The translations under genes were made by a program, and so were the position numbers. A stretch of DNA of 64,000 bases from Pirellulaceae bacterium. Its GTDB lineage: Bacteria > Planctomycetota > Planctomycetia > Pirellulales > Pirellulaceae. Below, piece by piece: positions 1-10,300 of this stretch. Where the stretch lies: NCBI GenBank assembly GCA_016784735.1, contig JADHUC010000008.1, positions 16,516 through 80,515 of the forward strand, read 5' to 3'. The notes under the pieces are model-generated. The model was not told the DNA's origin, did no database searches, and was given only the letters and a program-made list of their open reading frames with translations. Numbering within the stretch: the first letter of the stretch is position 1; the number at the start of each line of letters is the position of its first letter.

Positions 1-375
1 CATCGAAAGCGCACCCTTGACCAGCCGCGTCTTGCCCTCCAGCGACAATTCGCCCACGACCGCATACTTTTCGAATAGGTCCGATTCCAGTTGCCCGCTG
101 CCAGCCAGCATACCCAACGTGATCGGCAGATCAAACGACGCGGCTTGCTTTGGCAATTCGGCCGGAGCCAGATTGATGACGATTCGGTCCTGGGGGCGCA
201 TGAAGCCCGAATTGACAATCGCTCGCTCGACACGATGCGTGCTCTCTTTGACCGCCGCTTCCGGCAGCCCCACCAACACCGTCTTGGGCAAAGCGCCGGG
301 CGAGACGTCTACCTCCACCTCGACGGGCAAAGCTTCGATACCCAGCAACGAAAACGTTTTTAGCTTGGCGAGCAT
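1..375 (-). CDS. comM: ComM/YifB-family Mg-chelatase-like AAA+ ATPase, N-terminal part (runs off the left edge)
   Basis: The minus strand is open from ATG at 375 to the window edge (125 codons, no stop). The residues match the N-terminal domain of the YifB/ComM family: it begins MLAKLKTFSLLGIEALPVEV and continues with VGLPEAAVKES, an R-V-x-x-A-I-V-N-S-G-F segment, NLAPAELPKQ and FDLPITLGMLAG, ending in VGELSLEGKTRLVKGAL. In the family this domain precedes a Mg-chelatase ATPase module that lies outside the window. ComM is known in naturally competent bacteria as a branch-migration helicase; in other phyla its role is less defined. A GGAAGG ribosome-binding sequence sits upstream of the ATG. 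The family call is firm. The role in this organism is inferred. Confidence 0.9.
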   Translation of the reverse strand, partial: MLAKLKTFSLLGIEALPVEVEVDVSPGALPKTVLVGLPEAAVKESTHRVERAIVNSGFMRPQDRIVINLAPAELPKQAASFDLPITLGMLAGSGQLESDLFEKYAVVGELSLEGKTRLVKGALSM

Positions 376-576
376 AACACACCTTCCGTCGCCATTGTGA
401 GATACCCCAGCCCGGTGTGCAAGCTACCGGCCCTTTTTGCGAGTCAAACGCCAATTGTTACTTCTGACAGAACCCGGCCGATTCGATCCGCTCCCGTTGT
501 GCCTATTGCCACCGTTCCTGCGGCGGAAAATGCAGAACGACTCAGTCTTCCTGTTTCGTCTCGCAAAGACAGGGGC

Positions 577-2013
577 TCATCTCTTGAGGAGCAAGAACTT
601 GTTTCCCGATTCGTGGAGGTTCTCCCGCAATGCGCCGGTTGTGTCTGGTGCGACGTAGTCGAACGCGCTGGTAGCGGCCTCGGTCGTCCTGAACACGTTG
701 TCCGTGACTTGGATGCTCCTCGGCAGCAAGGGATACTCCGGACGCGGATAAATGCCGACTGCGATGCGGGCGTCGTTGGCAGTAAAACGATTCCTCGCAA
801 TCAGAATGTTCTTGGCCCGGCCGTAGCCTTGCACGTCGCCATGATCACCATAGTTTTCAGCGCTGGCGGCCATGAGCGATATGGGCCAGCAATAGTAGTT
901 TTTGGGCTTTCTGAGATTGCGGAATTCGTTCTCGATGATGACGTGATCCGAGCCCTGTATCCGGACTCCGCCGGTGTTGGACCGGCCCTTGCCGTCGAAA
1001 ATGTTGCCTTCCACCAGTACTCGATTTGCGGAACGGAGGCACAGGACACCCTGGCAGGCGTTGAAGGTGTTACGGCGAACGACGATGTCCGATGCTTTGA
1101 GGGAGATGATCTCGTTTTCGCCGTCACAGTTCTCGAAGACATTGCCTTCGATCAATGAGCCGGCGGACCGTGCCTTTTCCCCGCTCCAGCCGATCTGGAT
1201 GATCTCGTAGCCGTTCTGTTCATCCAGATAGGGGCGGTTGACAAAGCGGTTGTTAAGAACGTGCAGCCGCTGTAATTCACCGGGCGGCAATTCCTGCGCC
1301 GCCAGCATTTGGCCAAAGTTCTTCAAATCGGAGAAAAGAGAATTGGCGACGGTGTTGTCATGTCCTCTAACGACCATGTACCACATGCGAACTCGCGGCC
1401 GGTCAGCCAAGTCGGGCGAGTTGCAGTTTGCGATTGTCACCCGGTTGACAATGCAGTGAGCGGCCGGCCTGTCTCTGCCGTTGCCAAGTCTGAAAATGAC
1501 CGAACCCTTTCGGGTAACCGCCAGGTCTTTGAATTCGAGCCCCGTGATGACAAGATGGGCGCCGTCAAACGCGACACTGGAGTCACCCTTGAACACGACT
1601 TGTCCGGGAACCTCCGGTCGCACGAGGATTGGCTGCGCCTCCGTGCCGCGACCCGAAAAAGTGAACCTCGCATTCTGCCAATTAGTGCCGGATAGCACCA
1701 ATTGGTCACCCGGTTTCAACCGTCGAGACAATGCCTGGACCTCCTTCGGGCCTGCTACGAAGTAGACCTTGCCGTCGAACAGGCCGCATCCTTCAACGCC
1801 TTGCTTCTCCATTCGTAGCAACCGTGCGTCCACGGGTCGTTGAAGTTCGACGCGAATCGAATGCTCTTGCGCAGGCCGATCTTGAGCGTCAATCGATTCT
1901 GCCTCGAGTCGTGCCGCGGGCGGCGGTTGATCCTGCGCGTGAGCCTGTTGAGCGTACGCGCCCAAAAGGGCAAGGGAAAACCCGCTTGCCCGAATCATGG
2001 AAGACACTCTCAT
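577..2013 (-). CDS. Secreted PL6-like polysaccharide lyase (chondroitinase B / alginate lyase type beta-helix)
   Basis: 478 residues with a signal peptide ending near AQQAHAQ (residue 27). From about residue 80 the protein reads as a right-handed parallel beta-helix of the chondroitinase-B/PL6 type. It has an opening VQALSRRLKPGDQLVL turn, repeated N-x-F/V-x-N-C coils, a NGYEIIQIG strand, and the K (ISLKASD, residue 306) and R (LCLRSAN, residue 327) at the spacing of the catalytic Lys/Arg pair of PL6 enzymes. The likely reaction is beta-elimination of an acidic polysaccharide (alginate or glycosaminoglycan) in the periplasm or outside the cell. The substrate cannot be told from sequence. The gene stands alone, with a divergent gene starting at 2179. 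The N-terminal 80 residues are a non-conserved linker. Confidence 0.8.
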   Translation of the reverse strand: MRVSSMIRASGFSLALLGAYAQQAHAQDQPPPAARLEAESIDAQDRPAQEHSIRVELQRPVDARLLRMEKQGVEGCGLFDGKVYFVAGPKEVQALSRRLKPGDQLVLSGTNWQNARFTFSGRGTEAQPILVRPEVPGQVVFKGDSSVAFDGAHLVITGLEFKDLAVTRKGSVIFRLGNGRDRPAAHCIVNRVTIANCNSPDLADRPRVRMWYMVVRGHDNTVANSLFSDLKNFGQMLAAQELPPGELQRLHVLNNRFVNRPYLDEQNGYEIIQIGWSGEKARSAGSLIEGNVFENCDGENEIISLKASDIVVRRNTFNACQGVLCLRSANRVLVEGNIFDGKGRSNTGGVRIQGSDHVIIENEFRNLRKPKNYYCWPISLMAASAENYGDHGDVQGYGRAKNILIARNRFTANDARIAVGIYPRPEYPLLPRSIQVTDNVFRTTEAATSAFDYVAPDTTGALRENLHESGNKFLLLKR

Positions 2014-2178
2014 TTTGTGCGCCCTTACTTGGATCGCCGGAACGTGATGCCACTGCGTGGGATGTGTTTTTTATTGTGATTGCATCGCGCTGTTTTCCTC
2101 GGTTACGATGGATGCATTACTTCGGTTGCATTGTACAAGTCTACGTGCCGCGGTCCTAGTCTGAATGGGGGTAAGAGA

Positions 2179-3540
2179 ATGTTGTCCCGCGCGATTTGCG
2201 TGTTGCTCTGCTCGCTGGCCCTGGCCCCTGCCAGGCTTCCCGCCCAATCCGATGCGGAGTTGCTGAAGGCGGGGATTCCTGCGGCGGACTATCCCCGCAG
2301 TGCTCGACACTGGATCGATGCCTCGGGGCGGCACCAGGTGCTTGCGCGGCTGGTTGACGTCAACAGTAGCGCCGTCCGATTGCAGACCCAAGACCGTGGG
2401 CAGATCACGGTCCCGGTGGCGAAGCTGGACAAGGCATCCCAGTTGATTGCTCAGGACGCGCAGCCGTACTTCGTCCTGGAGCGATTGCTGCAAAGTGTGA
2501 TTCACGAAATGTTGACGCGCGGCCCCGAACTCGACCTGACTCAGCGCAGCGATATCGAGCGGGCTCTGATGAAGCAGGCGAACCAGATGACTGCCGGGCT
2601 CACGCTTCGTACCAGGTATCGCATCATCGGAGTGTCGGACCGGATGGAAGCCAAGGTCACGGGATCGAAGACGGGCGAGTACGTGGTAACAGTCAGGCCG
2701 CTGTATCGAATTCAGGCCATGCCCGCTTCCTATTCAGGCCGACCGAAAGTCGGCGCGTATCTAAACGGTTGGTACTTCAGGGCGGAGGATTTTGATCCGC
2801 GCCAAGTCGTTCTGAACAAGAGCATAATCGAATTCACCGCCAAGCCCGTGATCGCCCACTACGGACACCATCACTTTCACGTGATGGGAATCAAGTACAT
2901 GTCGACCGGGATTGGATTTGGTTTCAACGGGCCCAAAGTGCGAGTATTCACACCGACGGTCGCGGAGAGCGAGGACATACGCCTGGGCGGCGGAGTCGAT
3001 GCGGGAGGCTTCCCTGCGCATGACGTCAGGCCCAAGCCCGCGCCCACCGCCAAGACCACGGGCGTTCCGCTGGCTGGACGATTGCCACAGGCTCAGCCGT
3101 CAGAAGCCACGCCCGTTGGACCGTCGGCGTCGCTGGCGGACATGATCCAGCAGCAGTTTCGCGAACGGGCAGAACAGCAGGTGCAGCGCATACTGGGCGG
3201 CGGAGAGCGCGAAGCCACCGTACCGTCGACCGAACCGGAAGAAGCTCAAAAGCCGATCGGGATTTCAGGTTCCGGCAAGAAAGTCACGCTGAAATGTGAC
3301 GGGGAAAGTGTGTCCGTATCCGGAACCAACCATGAGATCACGATCACTGGCCGGTGTGGCCGCATCCAAGTGAGCGGAATCAACCACGCGATCACCGTTG
3401 ATGAAGTCGCCGTGATTTCAATATCGGGATCGAACAACACGGTCGAGTACCGGTCCGGACCGCAAGGCAAGCCACCAGAGGTTAAACAGACGGGCAGCAG
3501 CAACAAGGCGGTGCCTGCCGACGAGGCGCAGGCACCTTAG
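2179..3540 (+). CDS. Secreted SHD1-like / DUF3060 domain protein
   Basis: 453 residues from ATG 2179, which follows a GGGGGTAAGAG ribosome-binding region. A longer reading from 2080 lacks a signal-like start. The signal peptide runs to about LPAQS. Residues 40-90 (HWIDASGRHQVLARL ... TVPVAKLDKAS) resemble the SLA1-homology (SHD1) module that planctomycetes use in secreted proteins. A middle part of about 220 residues is unassigned. After a Pro-rich linker, the C-terminal 70 residues show repeated V-S-G-x-N-H-x-I-T units (two copies of SG-x-NH plus SGSNNTVEYRSG), which match DUF3060, a beta-structured repeat of unknown role. It is probably periplasmic or surface located. It stands alone between two minus-strand genes. 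Confidence 0.75.
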   Translation: MLSRAICVLLCSLALAPARLPAQSDAELLKAGIPAADYPRSARHWIDASGRHQVLARLVDVNSSAVRLQTQDRGQITVPVAKLDKASQLIAQDAQPYFVLERLLQSVIHEMLTRGPELDLTQRSDIERALMKQANQMTAGLTLRTRYRIIGVSDRMEAKVTGSKTGEYVVTVRPLYRIQAMPASYSGRPKVGAYLNGWYFRAEDFDPRQVVLNKSIIEFTAKPVIAHYGHHHFHVMGIKYMSTGIGFGFNGPKVRVFTPTVAESEDIRLGGGVDAGGFPAHDVRPKPAPTAKTTGVPLAGRLPQAQPSEATPVGPSASLADMIQQQFRERAEQQVQRILGGGEREATVPSTEPEEAQKPIGISGSGKKVTLKCDGESVSVSGTNHEITITGRCGRIQVSGINHAITVDEVAVISISGSNNTVEYRSGPQGKPPEVKQTGSSNKAVPADEAQAP

Positions 3541-3541
3541 C

Positions 3542-3662
3542 GCTTTGTCAATTCTAAAACGTGGGGTAAGCATCCTGCTTGCCAATGCCTCCCCCTCGTT
3601 CATCGCAAGCTGGAAGCTTACGCCACGAGAGCGCGAACCCTGAATCTAAGAATTGACAAAGC
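3542..3662. repeat. 121-bp MITE-like inverted-repeat element
   Basis: Two nested inverted repeats are visible. The outer arms are GCTTTGTCAATTCT (3542-3555) and its exact complement (3649-3662). The inner 23-bp arms at 3560-3582 and 3605-3627 pair at about 20 of 23 positions and contain the GTAAGC...GCTTGC core. The element fills the gap between two convergent genes. It has no open reading frame. The structure could form a long hairpin in RNA and may act as a bidirectional terminator or be a non-autonomous mobile element. Neither role is shown. Confidence 0.75.
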
Positions 3663-3685
3663 ACTGGTTTCGCTTTTGCGGACGC

Positions 3686-6600
3686 CTATTCCTTTGTTCT
3701 TCCCAGTTCGGGGATCGAGCGGCCGGTGGTCCAAGGGACGCCGGCGTCGTCGAGTTTCTTCTTGAGCCGCGCGAACTCACCTTCGATCAGAGAAATCAGG
3801 TTGGTTCGCAACTCCTCATTTTCTTCGGCGGCGATTGCGTACGCCTGCCGATGTGTCTTGGTCGGTCCGTATGTGCTGTTGAGCGATCCCTCATAGGCGA
3901 TTTCGGCTCGTCGTAGAGTGGGCATGGGCGCCATCTGATGCCTGCTTGTGCGCGTGGTATCGCCGGTGAGTCGATCGCGCAGATCCAGAAGCTTCAGTTC
4001 CGTCGAACGCGCCTCGTCCAGCAGCTTGAGGTCGGTCTTCTGCGTCTTGCGAATGGTAGATTTCATCTCGGCCAACTGATCAATCGTTTCCTGCAGCCGG
4101 CCTTTGGCGCCCACGACGGCACGAACGAGTTCTCCGGCCTGACGCTGAAACTCGAGAACCTCTGCCCGGTCTTGAATAGCGAGACCAGGCTGAATAATCG
4201 GCTCGACTTGGAACGTCTGCGACTCGCCCAGCGGCGTCAGGATGTCGCCCACTCGCTTTGCAGCACTCACAGCGTAAGTGCCGGGAGTCACCAGCGGTCC
4301 GCGTCCACCATTGGCCGTGAACGAAGCATAGCGCAAATTCCAGGCAATACGATGAAAACCGGCTGTCGTAGGGCCGGTGATGCGATTGACGACCTTTCCG
4401 CCGGCATCCGCAATCGTGAAAATCACCAGCGGGGCTTCCTCGCGTTCTTCCTTCTTCAGTTCGTCGAAACCTGGGTACGGGTTGTCGCCACCGGCTTTCT
4501 TGATCTCCGCTTCTTTCTCGTGGCGGACCTTCTTTCTGGTCTTCAGTCCATCGCACAAGTAGTACGTGAACACGGCGCCGAATGGCGGATTAGCCGCGGA
4601 AAAATAAGCGTCACCCTGACTGCCTTTCTCGCTGCCCAGCACGCGGGCCGGGACGTACAACAGCGACTTTCTAGCCGGGAATAGAACGAATTCTTCTTCG
4701 AGACGCTTCTGGCTGACAGTGCGCAGGGGCGAGAAATCGTCCAGGACAAAGAAACTGCGACCAAAGGAGGCGCCCACCAAGTCGTTTTCCCGCTTCTGGA
4801 TTTCAATGTCGCGGAAGGGAATGGTCGGGACGTTTCCGGAGAGTTTGATCCAGCGCTCGCCGCCGTCCACCGTGAAGAACAAGCCGAATTCCGTACCGAT
4901 GAACAGCAGAACCGGTTTGACGTGATCCTGGACAATTCGCCAGACGATATGGCGGTCGGGCAAGTCACCCACCATCGGCTTCCACGACCGGCCGCGGTCG
5001 CCGCTCCGCATGATGTACGGCTTGAAGTCGCCCGTCTTGTGATTGTCAAACACGGCATAGACCACATTCGCATCGTGCAGGTCCGCTTTGACGTCGTTGA
5101 CAAAGGCGAACTCGGGGATGCCGTAGATCTTGTCGATCTTCCGCCAGTGCTTGCCGCCGTCTTCGGTCACTTGGATCAATCCGTCGTCCGTGCCGACGTA
5201 GATCAGCCCTTCCTGAAGCGGTGATTCGGAAATCGAAGTAATGTTTCCGAACTGGGACATGGCCAACAGGTCCCAGGTGGCGTCGACGCTCCAGACCCGG
5301 CCCATCAATTTGCCCTTGAATCGATCCAAGCTGCGTGAGAGATCCGGGCTGATTTCGGTCCACGAATCACCGCGATCGTCGCTGCGGTGGAGCTTCTGCG
5401 ATCCGAAGTACAGCCGAGTGTGCGAGTGGGGACTGATCAGGATGGGCGAGTCCCAATTGAATCGCAGCGAATCTTCGCCCTTGGCCGGTTGTGGTCGAAT
5501 GTCAATCGAAGTCCCAGTGCGTCGATCGTAGCGGCGGAGGTATCCGTTTTGCATCTCGCAATAGATGGTGTTCGGATCATTCGGGTCGATGGCGCAATCG
5601 TGGCCGTCGCCGCCTATCGTCGTTCGCCAATCGGCGTTGCGAATACCGCTGCTGTTGCCCGTGCGAGTGGGACCGTATTGAGTATTATTGTCCTGTGTGC
5701 CTCCGATGACGTTATAGAAAGGTTGGTCGTTATCAAGGCTCAATTTGTAGAACTGGGTCAGCGGCAGATTGGCGGAATACTGAAATGTCTTTCCATAATC
5801 GTACGAACGGTAGAGCCCGCCGTCGCAGCCGACGAGCAGATAGTCGGGATCGTGGGGCGAAAACACGAGGGCATGGTTGTCCACGTGTTTCCACTTGCTC
5901 TCGACCGTCTGCCAGGTTTTGCCGCCGTCCTCGGTCCGGCCCATACGCACGTTGGCCTGGTAAACCACGTCGAATCGGTGCGGGTCGGCCCAGATCTCCT
6001 GGTAGTAATGCGGCCCCGTGCCGCCACTGATGTAGTCGCTTTGCTTCTTCCAGCTTTCGCCGCCATCCCCGCTGCGCCAGAAACCACCTTTGCGGCCGGC
6101 CAGCTCGATCGTTGCGTAAACGATGTCGGGTTTCTGTGGTGATACGGCTAACGAGATCTTGCCCTTGTCTTCGGCGGGCAAGCCCTTCTTCAATTCGCGC
6201 CAGTTCTGACCCCCATCGGTCGATTTGTGGATACCCGACTCGGGCCCGCCATTGATCAGCGCCGCGACGGTTCGATGCCGCTGATGCGTGGCGGCGAAGA
6301 TAATGTCCGGATTTCGCGGATCGAAGACGACGTCGGTGACGCCGGTGTATGGGCCTTTGGCGAGAATGCACTGCCACGTCTTACCACCGTCGGCCGTTTT
6401 GTAGAGACCACGTTCGCCGCCGGAGGACCAGAGCGGGCCTTGCGCGGCGACATAGACCACGTCGCTGTTGAGCGGATCGACCAAAATCTTGGCGAGGTGC
6501 TCCGTCTGCTTCAATCCAACGTTGACGAACGACTTGCCGCCATCCAGGCTCTTGTAGACCCCGTCTCCATAGCCGCAGTGGCGGCCGCCAACCGCCTCGC

Positions 6601-6946
6601 CGGTGCCGACCCAGACCGTGAAGCGATTCTTGGGATCAACCGTGACGCAACCGATAGAGTACGAGCCGTAGTTCTCGAAGATCGGTTCCCACGTGGTACC
6701 CGCGTTGGTCGTCTTCCAAAGATTGCCCGATCCCGCGGCGACATACCACGTGTTCTGCTTGACGGGATCCACGGCAATATCCGCGATCCGGCCCGACTTC
6801 AGTGCAGGGCCAATGGAACGCAGTTTGAGGCCGCTGAAGACGTCGCTCGTGAGCTTACTGTCCTTCATCCCGTCCTTCTTGTCGTCAGCGACTACGATCG
6901 TAGTGACGAGCAAAATCGAAACAACCGCCGAAGTGAGTCTATTCAT
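3686..6946 (-). CDS. Large secreted BNR / sortilin (VPS10)-like beta-propeller protein
   Basis: 1086 residues from ATG 6946. The upstream in-frame codons read as non-coding, while this start is followed by a clear signal peptide ending near IVVADD. The first 700 residues carry many BNR/Asp-box repeats of the form S-x-D-G-G-x-x-W (for example KSTDGGQNW, RSGDGGESW, RTEDGGKTW, VTEDGGKHW, RSGDRGRSW), typical of sortilin-like ten-bladed or paired seven-bladed propellers. After a Lys/Glu-rich linker, a beta-sandwich-like region (VFTIADAGGKVV ... GFHRIAWNLRY) and a helical C-terminus follow. Such proteins are abundant in planctomycetes and are often labelled glycosyl hydrolase (BNR repeat), but no catalytic residues are identifiable. 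The likely role is binding or turnover of a macromolecule outside the cytoplasm. The gene is monocistronic, with no partner on the same strand nearby. Confidence 0.85.
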   Translation of the reverse strand: MNRLTSAVVSILLVTTIVVADDKKDGMKDSKLTSDVFSGLKLRSIGPALKSGRIADIAVDPVKQNTWYVAAGSGNLWKTTNAGTTWEPIFENYGSYSIGCVTVDPKNRFTVWVGTGEAVGGRHCGYGDGVYKSLDGGKSFVNVGLKQTEHLAKILVDPLNSDVVYVAAQGPLWSSGGERGLYKTADGGKTWQCILAKGPYTGVTDVVFDPRNPDIIFAATHQRHRTVAALINGGPESGIHKSTDGGQNWRELKKGLPAEDKGKISLAVSPQKPDIVYATIELAGRKGGFWRSGDGGESWKKQSDYISGGTGPHYYQEIWADPHRFDVVYQANVRMGRTEDGGKTWQTVESKWKHVDNHALVFSPHDPDYLLVGCDGGLYRSYDYGKTFQYSANLPLTQFYKLSLDNDQPFYNVIGGTQDNNTQYGPTRTGNSSGIRNADWRTTIGGDGHDCAIDPNDPNTIYCEMQNGYLRRYDRRTGTSIDIRPQPAKGEDSLRFNWDSPILISPHSHTRLYFGSQKLHRSDDRGDSWTEISPDLSRSLDRFKGKLMGRVWSVDATWDLLAMSQFGNITSISESPLQEGLIYVGTDDGLIQVTEDGGKHWRKIDKIYGIPEFAFVNDVKADLHDANVVYAVFDNHKTGDFKPYIMRSGDRGRSWKPMVGDLPDRHIVWRIVQDHVKPVLLFIGTEFGLFFTVDGGERWIKLSGNVPTIPFRDIEIQKRENDLVGASFGRSFFVLDDFSPLRTVSQKRLEEEFVLFPARKSLLYVPARVLGSEKGSQGDAYFSAANPPFGAVFTYYLCDGLKTRKKVRHEKEAEIKKAGGDNPYPGFDELKKEEREEAPLVIFTIADAGGKVVNRITGPTTAGFHRIAWNLRYASFTANGGRGPLVTPGTYAVSAAKRVGDILTPLGESQTFQVEPIIQPGLAIQDRAEVLEFQRQAGELVRAVVGAKGRLQETIDQLAEMKSTIRKTQKTDLKLLDEARSTELKLLDLRDRLTGDTTRTSRHQMAPMPTLRRAEIAYEGSLNSTYGPTKTHRQAYAIAAEENEELRTNLISLIEGEFARLKKKLDDAGVPWTTGRSIPELGRTKE

Positions 6947-7100
6947 GACCTGGCCCTTTCTCGCAAACCAACTTGTCCTGATTTGTCCCTGCATAACCAT
7001 ACCCGAGTTTGATTGCGCAGGATGCCTGAGTCAAATACCGCTCAGCATAGATGTTCGTCCTCAAGACGATTGATCGCGGATAGACCGGATCGTGTGCCAC

Positions 7101-7240
7101 TTACTCCGCAACGCGTTTTACGGCAACTACGCGAAAGCCCAGGGAAGAGGCGCGAGAGCTATGGCTGAGTTGATGGCGCCCTGCAGATCGGCACAACATC
7201 ACATCGCCCCCATACCATCTTATTCGAATCGTCGGAGGAC
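7101..7240 (-). pseudogene. Remnant of the C-terminal end of a SUMF1 (FGE-sulfatase-like) domain
   Basis: On the minus strand the last about 45 codons before the stop at 7101 read WYGGDVMLCRSAGRHQL and then RASSLGFRVVAV. This is the hallmark end of SUMF1-type domains (RGG-x(n)-CRSAxR-x(n)-GFRVV), as seen intact in the kinase at 17881-22386. No upstream part of a SUMF1 domain is present in any frame. The fragment lies immediately downstream of the DUF1080 gene that ends at 7360. It is therefore a decayed piece, perhaps once the tail of the neighbouring kinase or of a lost gene. It is confidently homologous but almost surely not functional. Confidence 0.65.
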
Positions 7241-7359
7241 GCAGACAGCTCCTGTTGATCTGCGGCACCTTCGTCGGCATCGTACGGCGCGATCGCTTCC
7301 GTTGTGGGTTGATCATCAACTGCTGGCTCTGAAGTAATGGAAGGTAAACTCCTGGATTG

Positions 7360-10300
7360 CTACCTCAAGCCTCGATTTTCCAATGCTTGCTTCCTCAACC
7401 CTCGATTCCGAGGGCTTTCGGATCTGCCCCCACGCCGAATGCCAGAGCCGGCTTCGGTCTGCTCATCCTGCAAATCGGCCAACTCTTTGATTCGGATATC
7501 CTTGAATTCGACCTTCATATCGGCGAATCCCATTTCAGGCCGGCGCATGATCTGGAAGCCGATAACGCCCTCCTCGGCTGCTGGTTGGTCTTCCATGAAA
7601 TCAACGGTTGTACGTCCATTCAACTGGATCGTGATGTGCCGGCCTCTGCAGGTGATAACGTACTCATTCCAATCCTTCTCGTTGACAAGCCGCAGAAGCT
7701 CCCCTCGATCCATCCACTCAGCCGGCCTGCTCAGCCCTTGGAAGAAGAGGCTCATCGCCTCGTTCGGTCTTTTTCGTGTACTGGCCCAGCCAATTTCGGC
7801 TTGGTATCCAGCAGCTATGTAATCTGGTAGTTGTTCACTTCGAAATTGAATCCCCGAGTTTCCTTCGTGCAGCTTGAACTTCACCTTCAACACAAAATCT
7901 CGATACTTTTTCTCGGTACACAGATACGAATGAACGTCGAATTCCACTCCTTTCGTATTGCCCACGATCGTTCCATCAACCACTCGCCACAGCAGAGGAT
8001 CGCCGTGCCAACCGTTCAGTGTTTTGCCGTCGAAAAGACTGACGAAGCCGGGTTCGGTGGGCGACGCTGAAGAAGTAGTTAGTTCTTTGATACGAATGTT
8101 GCGAAAGGCCGTGCCTCTGGCCTGACCCTGCCAGTTCGATAGTCCGATGAATCCTGATCGCGGACGGGTTCGGAGTTCCTCAAACTCCATCATGCTTGCA
8201 TCGACGACGGAGATTCCGTTCAAAGAAACTTGCACTTGGTCCCCCTCACATCGAATCTCCACGGAATTCCATTCTCCAGGAGGCTTTGCCGCGGATGAAA
8301 GTCTCGGTGGTCCGACGACATGCGCGATTGCACCGGTACGCATTTCTTGACGAACCGGCGAAAATGCCTGTCCCTGTTCGTCGATGATCTGTATTTCCAT
8401 TCCCTGCATCGACAAGTGGCCTGCAGCAGGGCAACGGATGAAGATGCCGGAGTTGCCGCCTGTCGGCAGTCTGTATTCCAACTGCAGGACGAAGTCACCA
8501 TAATGTCGAGACGACTTCAGCCAACCGGCTTGATCCGAAGTGCAAACAAGCATTCCGTCTTGTACGTCCCAGCCACCGGGCACTTGGCGCGGATCTTCCA
8601 TGTTCCTCCCGGTAACTCGCCACGTCTCCCAGCCGACCAAGGTCTTGCCATCGAAAAGACTGACGAAGCCGGGTTCGAGCTGCTGGTTTGGGACAGGGGT
8701 CAGTTCCTTGATGCGGATGTTTCGATATTCGACCCGTCTACGGCTGGCGAAGCCAAGCAAGCCTATCCGGCCGCGTATTCGTGACAGCCCAGGACAATCC
8801 TGGCCATTGGCCGCTTTGCCCTGGAAAGAATCCAGATTGACGTCCAGGACAGTGCTCGCGTTCAAGCGTACGGTAAGTTGGCGACCTTGACAGGTAATCT
8901 CCAGTTCATTCCAACTTCCAACGGGCTCCAACTTGCCCGACTGTGCAGGTGCCACTGGCGAGAGTGACGCAGTTCGCTGGTACGGCTTCGCGCGAAGGAT
9001 CTCCGCGAACTCCGGGTCGCTGTCGTCGATGACTTGGATCTCCATTCCGTCGCGCTTGGGCTGTCCGCTGCTGGAAGATCGGATCAATACGCCGCTGTTC
9101 GCGCCCGGCTGCAACCGGAATTCCAGACGCAAGGTGAAATCACCGTATTCGCGAGAGGTCAGCAGGTTTCCGCCGGACTTATCAAGGAACATCTGCTCAC
9201 CGAAGTCGGACACCAAGAGGCCATCTTGGACGAAGTAGTGCGTCTTGTCGCCCTCCCAACCGTTCAGCGTCTCGCCGTCGAAGAGGCTGACGAAACCGGG
9301 CTCGAGCGGGGGCGAGGACGTTCCCTGTCCCTTTCGCCCCGTCAGGACACTGGTCCAGTCTCCAGCGACCCAGGCCAGGAATCGCCAGCCCTCTTTCGTA
9401 CGTGCGTAGAAGTTCAAATGTCCCTGTGCTATGACCGGTCGACCATCCACGATCTGGTCAAGTTGCGACAGCGAGATGGCCAATGGGCCGTCTATCTTGA
9501 CGTTCGTGATTGTGTGCTGGTGCTTGTCGACAGCCATGCCGTGCAGATTCTCTTGAGTGTAGGCTTCACTCGTTATGACCTGCGGTCCGTCATCGCCTTC
9601 GATGAAGCCACGCCAATCCGGGTGCGATAGTCTGCGGATGGCCTCGGCATCTTTGCGCACCATCGCTTCTCCGGCTTGATCGAGCAGCCGTTGCAGGGCA
9701 ACGTGGTCGTCGTTGCTGGGATCGTAGCGATCCGAGGGACCCAGACGCCAATCGCCCATGACGCCGGCTATCTCCTTCCATTGGCCGTCACGCGGAATGG
9801 CGATTCCTACGCCTGTCGATCCAGCGCTTTGGCCATCGCGCGTTCGAAACTGCACGCTCCCGTCCCATACGATCAGCCCGATTGACCCATTGATTTGACA
9901 TCGTGCGGAATGTGGGCCGAGGGCGACGCCATCGATAGAGTCCAGAAAGGCTGGCATCAGCTCCTTGACTACGTCCATCGAGGTGAACTGGACAGACGAT
10001 GATTGGTCGTCTTGCGCGTATACGCCACTGTCTTCCCAATACATGTCATCCTTCGGGCCGAACACGCCTTTCTCCAGCCACAATTCCGTCTTGCGTTGGG
10101 CAAGATTCATCAACGACTGATGCGCCTCCGCGCTGATCTGCAGGACGAAGGGCTCGCCCTCCTCGACCTTAAATCCGCGAATGACAATGACCTCGTCTCC
10201 CCGGCGAATCTCGTAGCGGTGCTCGCCGGGCTTCAACTCGATCGTGTCGCCCACATCGGCGATCTCCATCTGCTCGCCGTCCAGCCACACCGTCGCGTTT

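Noticed and set aside
5387..6142. Plus-strand frame of 251 codons
   Set aside because: It is antisense to the BNR propeller gene, whose repeats are clear on the minus strand.
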